A program made the position numbers and the translations under genes. Shown here in pieces: positions 63,618 through 64,000 of a stretch of 64,000 bases of DNA; the stretch's first letter is position 1; every line of letters starts with the position of its first letter. The notes under the pieces were generated by a model, which was not told the DNA's origin, ran no database searches, and saw only the letters and a list, made by a program, of their open reading frames with translations. The DNA is from Dickeya oryzae (lineage in GTDB: Bacteria; Pseudomonadota; Gammaproteobacteria; Enterobacterales; Enterobacteriaceae): assembly GCF_009372235.1 (NCBI RefSeq), contig NZ_ML762920.1:215198-279197 (forward strand). Direction: 5' to 3'.

Positions 63618-64000
63618 ATGAAGAAATTTTTAGTGTTGATCGCAGGTGCGGCTCTGGGTCTGTCCTCTGTAGCCTTCGCAGCTGGCACCACTGCTGCTCC
63701 GGCTAACGCCCCGGCAACTGCAGCCGCTCCGGCTAAAGCGGATACCGCGAAAAAACCGGTGAAAAAAGTTGAGAAGAAAAAAGCGGCTCAGAAAGCTCAG
63801 GCTGCTAAAAAGCACAAAAAAGTAGCCAAGAAAAAAGCCCCGGCTGCTCAGAAAGCCCAGGCTGCCAAAAAGCACAAAAAAGTAGCCAAGAAAGCCCCGG
63901 CTGCTCAGAAAGCTCAGGCTGCTAAAAAACACAAAAAAGTAGCTAAGAAAGCCCCGGCTGCTCAGAAAGCCCAGGCTGCCAAAAAACACAAAAAAGTAGC
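63618..64000 (+). CDS. asr: Acid-shock protein Asr, 5' part (3' end outside window)
   Basis: A signal peptide ([21 protein letters not shown]) is followed by an Ala/Pro-rich propart and a very basic Lys/Ala/His-rich repeat region: the build of Asr, a periplasmic protein induced by acid and by RstA in E. coli. The repeat unit is [19 protein letters not shown]. Four units are visible at the window end, so the protein is already longer (about 127 residues) than the E. coli protein (about 100). The start follows AATGAGGAATTTACG. A long antisense open frame over it is a low-complexity artefact. Confidence 0.9.
   Translation, partial: MKKFLVLIAGAALGLSSVAFAAGTTAAPANAPATAAAPAKADTAKKPVKKVEKKKAAQKAQAAKKHKKVAKKKAPAAQKAQAAKKHKKVAKKAPAAQKAQAAKKHKKVAKKAPAAQKAQAAKKHKKV
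63783..64000 (+). repeat. 57-60-bp in-frame repeats inside asr
   Basis: Repeat units begin at 63783, 63843, 63900 and 63957 (spacing 60, 57, 57). The first unit has one extra Lys codon. Units are nearly identical in sequence, pointing to recent unequal recombination or slippage; more units may lie beyond the window. Confidence 0.92.

Noticed and set aside
63630..63989. Minus-strand Phe/Leu/Ser-rich open frame at the window end
   Set aside because: Mirror image of the Lys/Ala repeats of asr; low-complexity artefact.

Overview
The window is chromosomal DNA of a gamma-proteobacterium of the order Enterobacterales. It most likely comes from a soft-rot plant pathogen of the Dickeya/Pectobacterium group, probably Dickeya. 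This is inferred from E. coli-like core blocks (narXL, prc-proQ-msrC, letAB-rsmF-yebW, chaA/chaC, dauA, rstAB-asr) combined with many chemoreceptors and a P2-type phage-tail locus. No rRNA or tRNA gene was found.

Layout. 1-4.7 kb: the 3' part of narX, then narL, an acyltransferase-3 membrane protein and a YdiY-like outer-membrane protein. 4.7-14.2 kb: prc and proQ (minus strand), msrC (minus), then letA-letB, rsmF and yebW. 14.4-16.7 kb: a chemoreceptor with a FliA-type promoter. 17.1-39.8 kb: a P2-like element. 40.1-47.8 kb: guanine deaminase, a GAF-PAS-PAS-GGDEF protein, a second chemoreceptor and an Aer-type receptor. 47.8-50.8 kb: a small secreted Cys-rich protein, a PrpA-type phosphatase and a ClC-family protein. 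50.8-55.9 kb: a five-gene peptide/nickel-type ABC importer. 56-60.8 kb: chaC, chaA and dauA. 60.8-64 kb: an unknown protein, rstA-rstB and the start of a repeat-rich asr.

The P2-like element is the centre of interest. It has a repressor with two tandem CI-type DNA-binding domains, a small early region, a full-length gpA-type replication endonuclease with a P2-like nick-site sequence, and nearly all tail genes (X, R, V, W, J, I, H, Tfa, FI, FII, E/E', T, U, D), ending with the late activator ogr. It lacks integrase, every head and packaging gene (Q, P, O, M, N, L), the whole lysis cassette and gpS. The simplest reading is a domesticated contractile tail (P2-type tailocin). P2-type tailocins have, to my recollection, already been described in Dickeya, so the class is not new; the details here deserve attention.

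The fibre locus is a DNA-inversion switch. Two identical 28-bp inverted sites of the Gin/Cin/Hin type (27461-27488 and 31234-31261) lie beside a serine invertase gene. One sits inside gpH and the other at the head of a silent, promoterless alternative fibre tip. Inversion would exchange a glycine-rich tip for a collar-domain tip in frame. The 3.8-kb invertible segment also carries two cellular-type genes, an aromatic-acid MFS transporter and smrA.

A second recurring theme is short degenerate tandem repeats of 15-19 bp in intergenic or promoter DNA at six places (43.5, 48.1, 49.3, 57.4, 57.5 and 60.8 kb), plus repeats inside letA and asr. Between gpA and gpX lie a 56-bp inverted-repeat element and a 338-bp MITE-like element.
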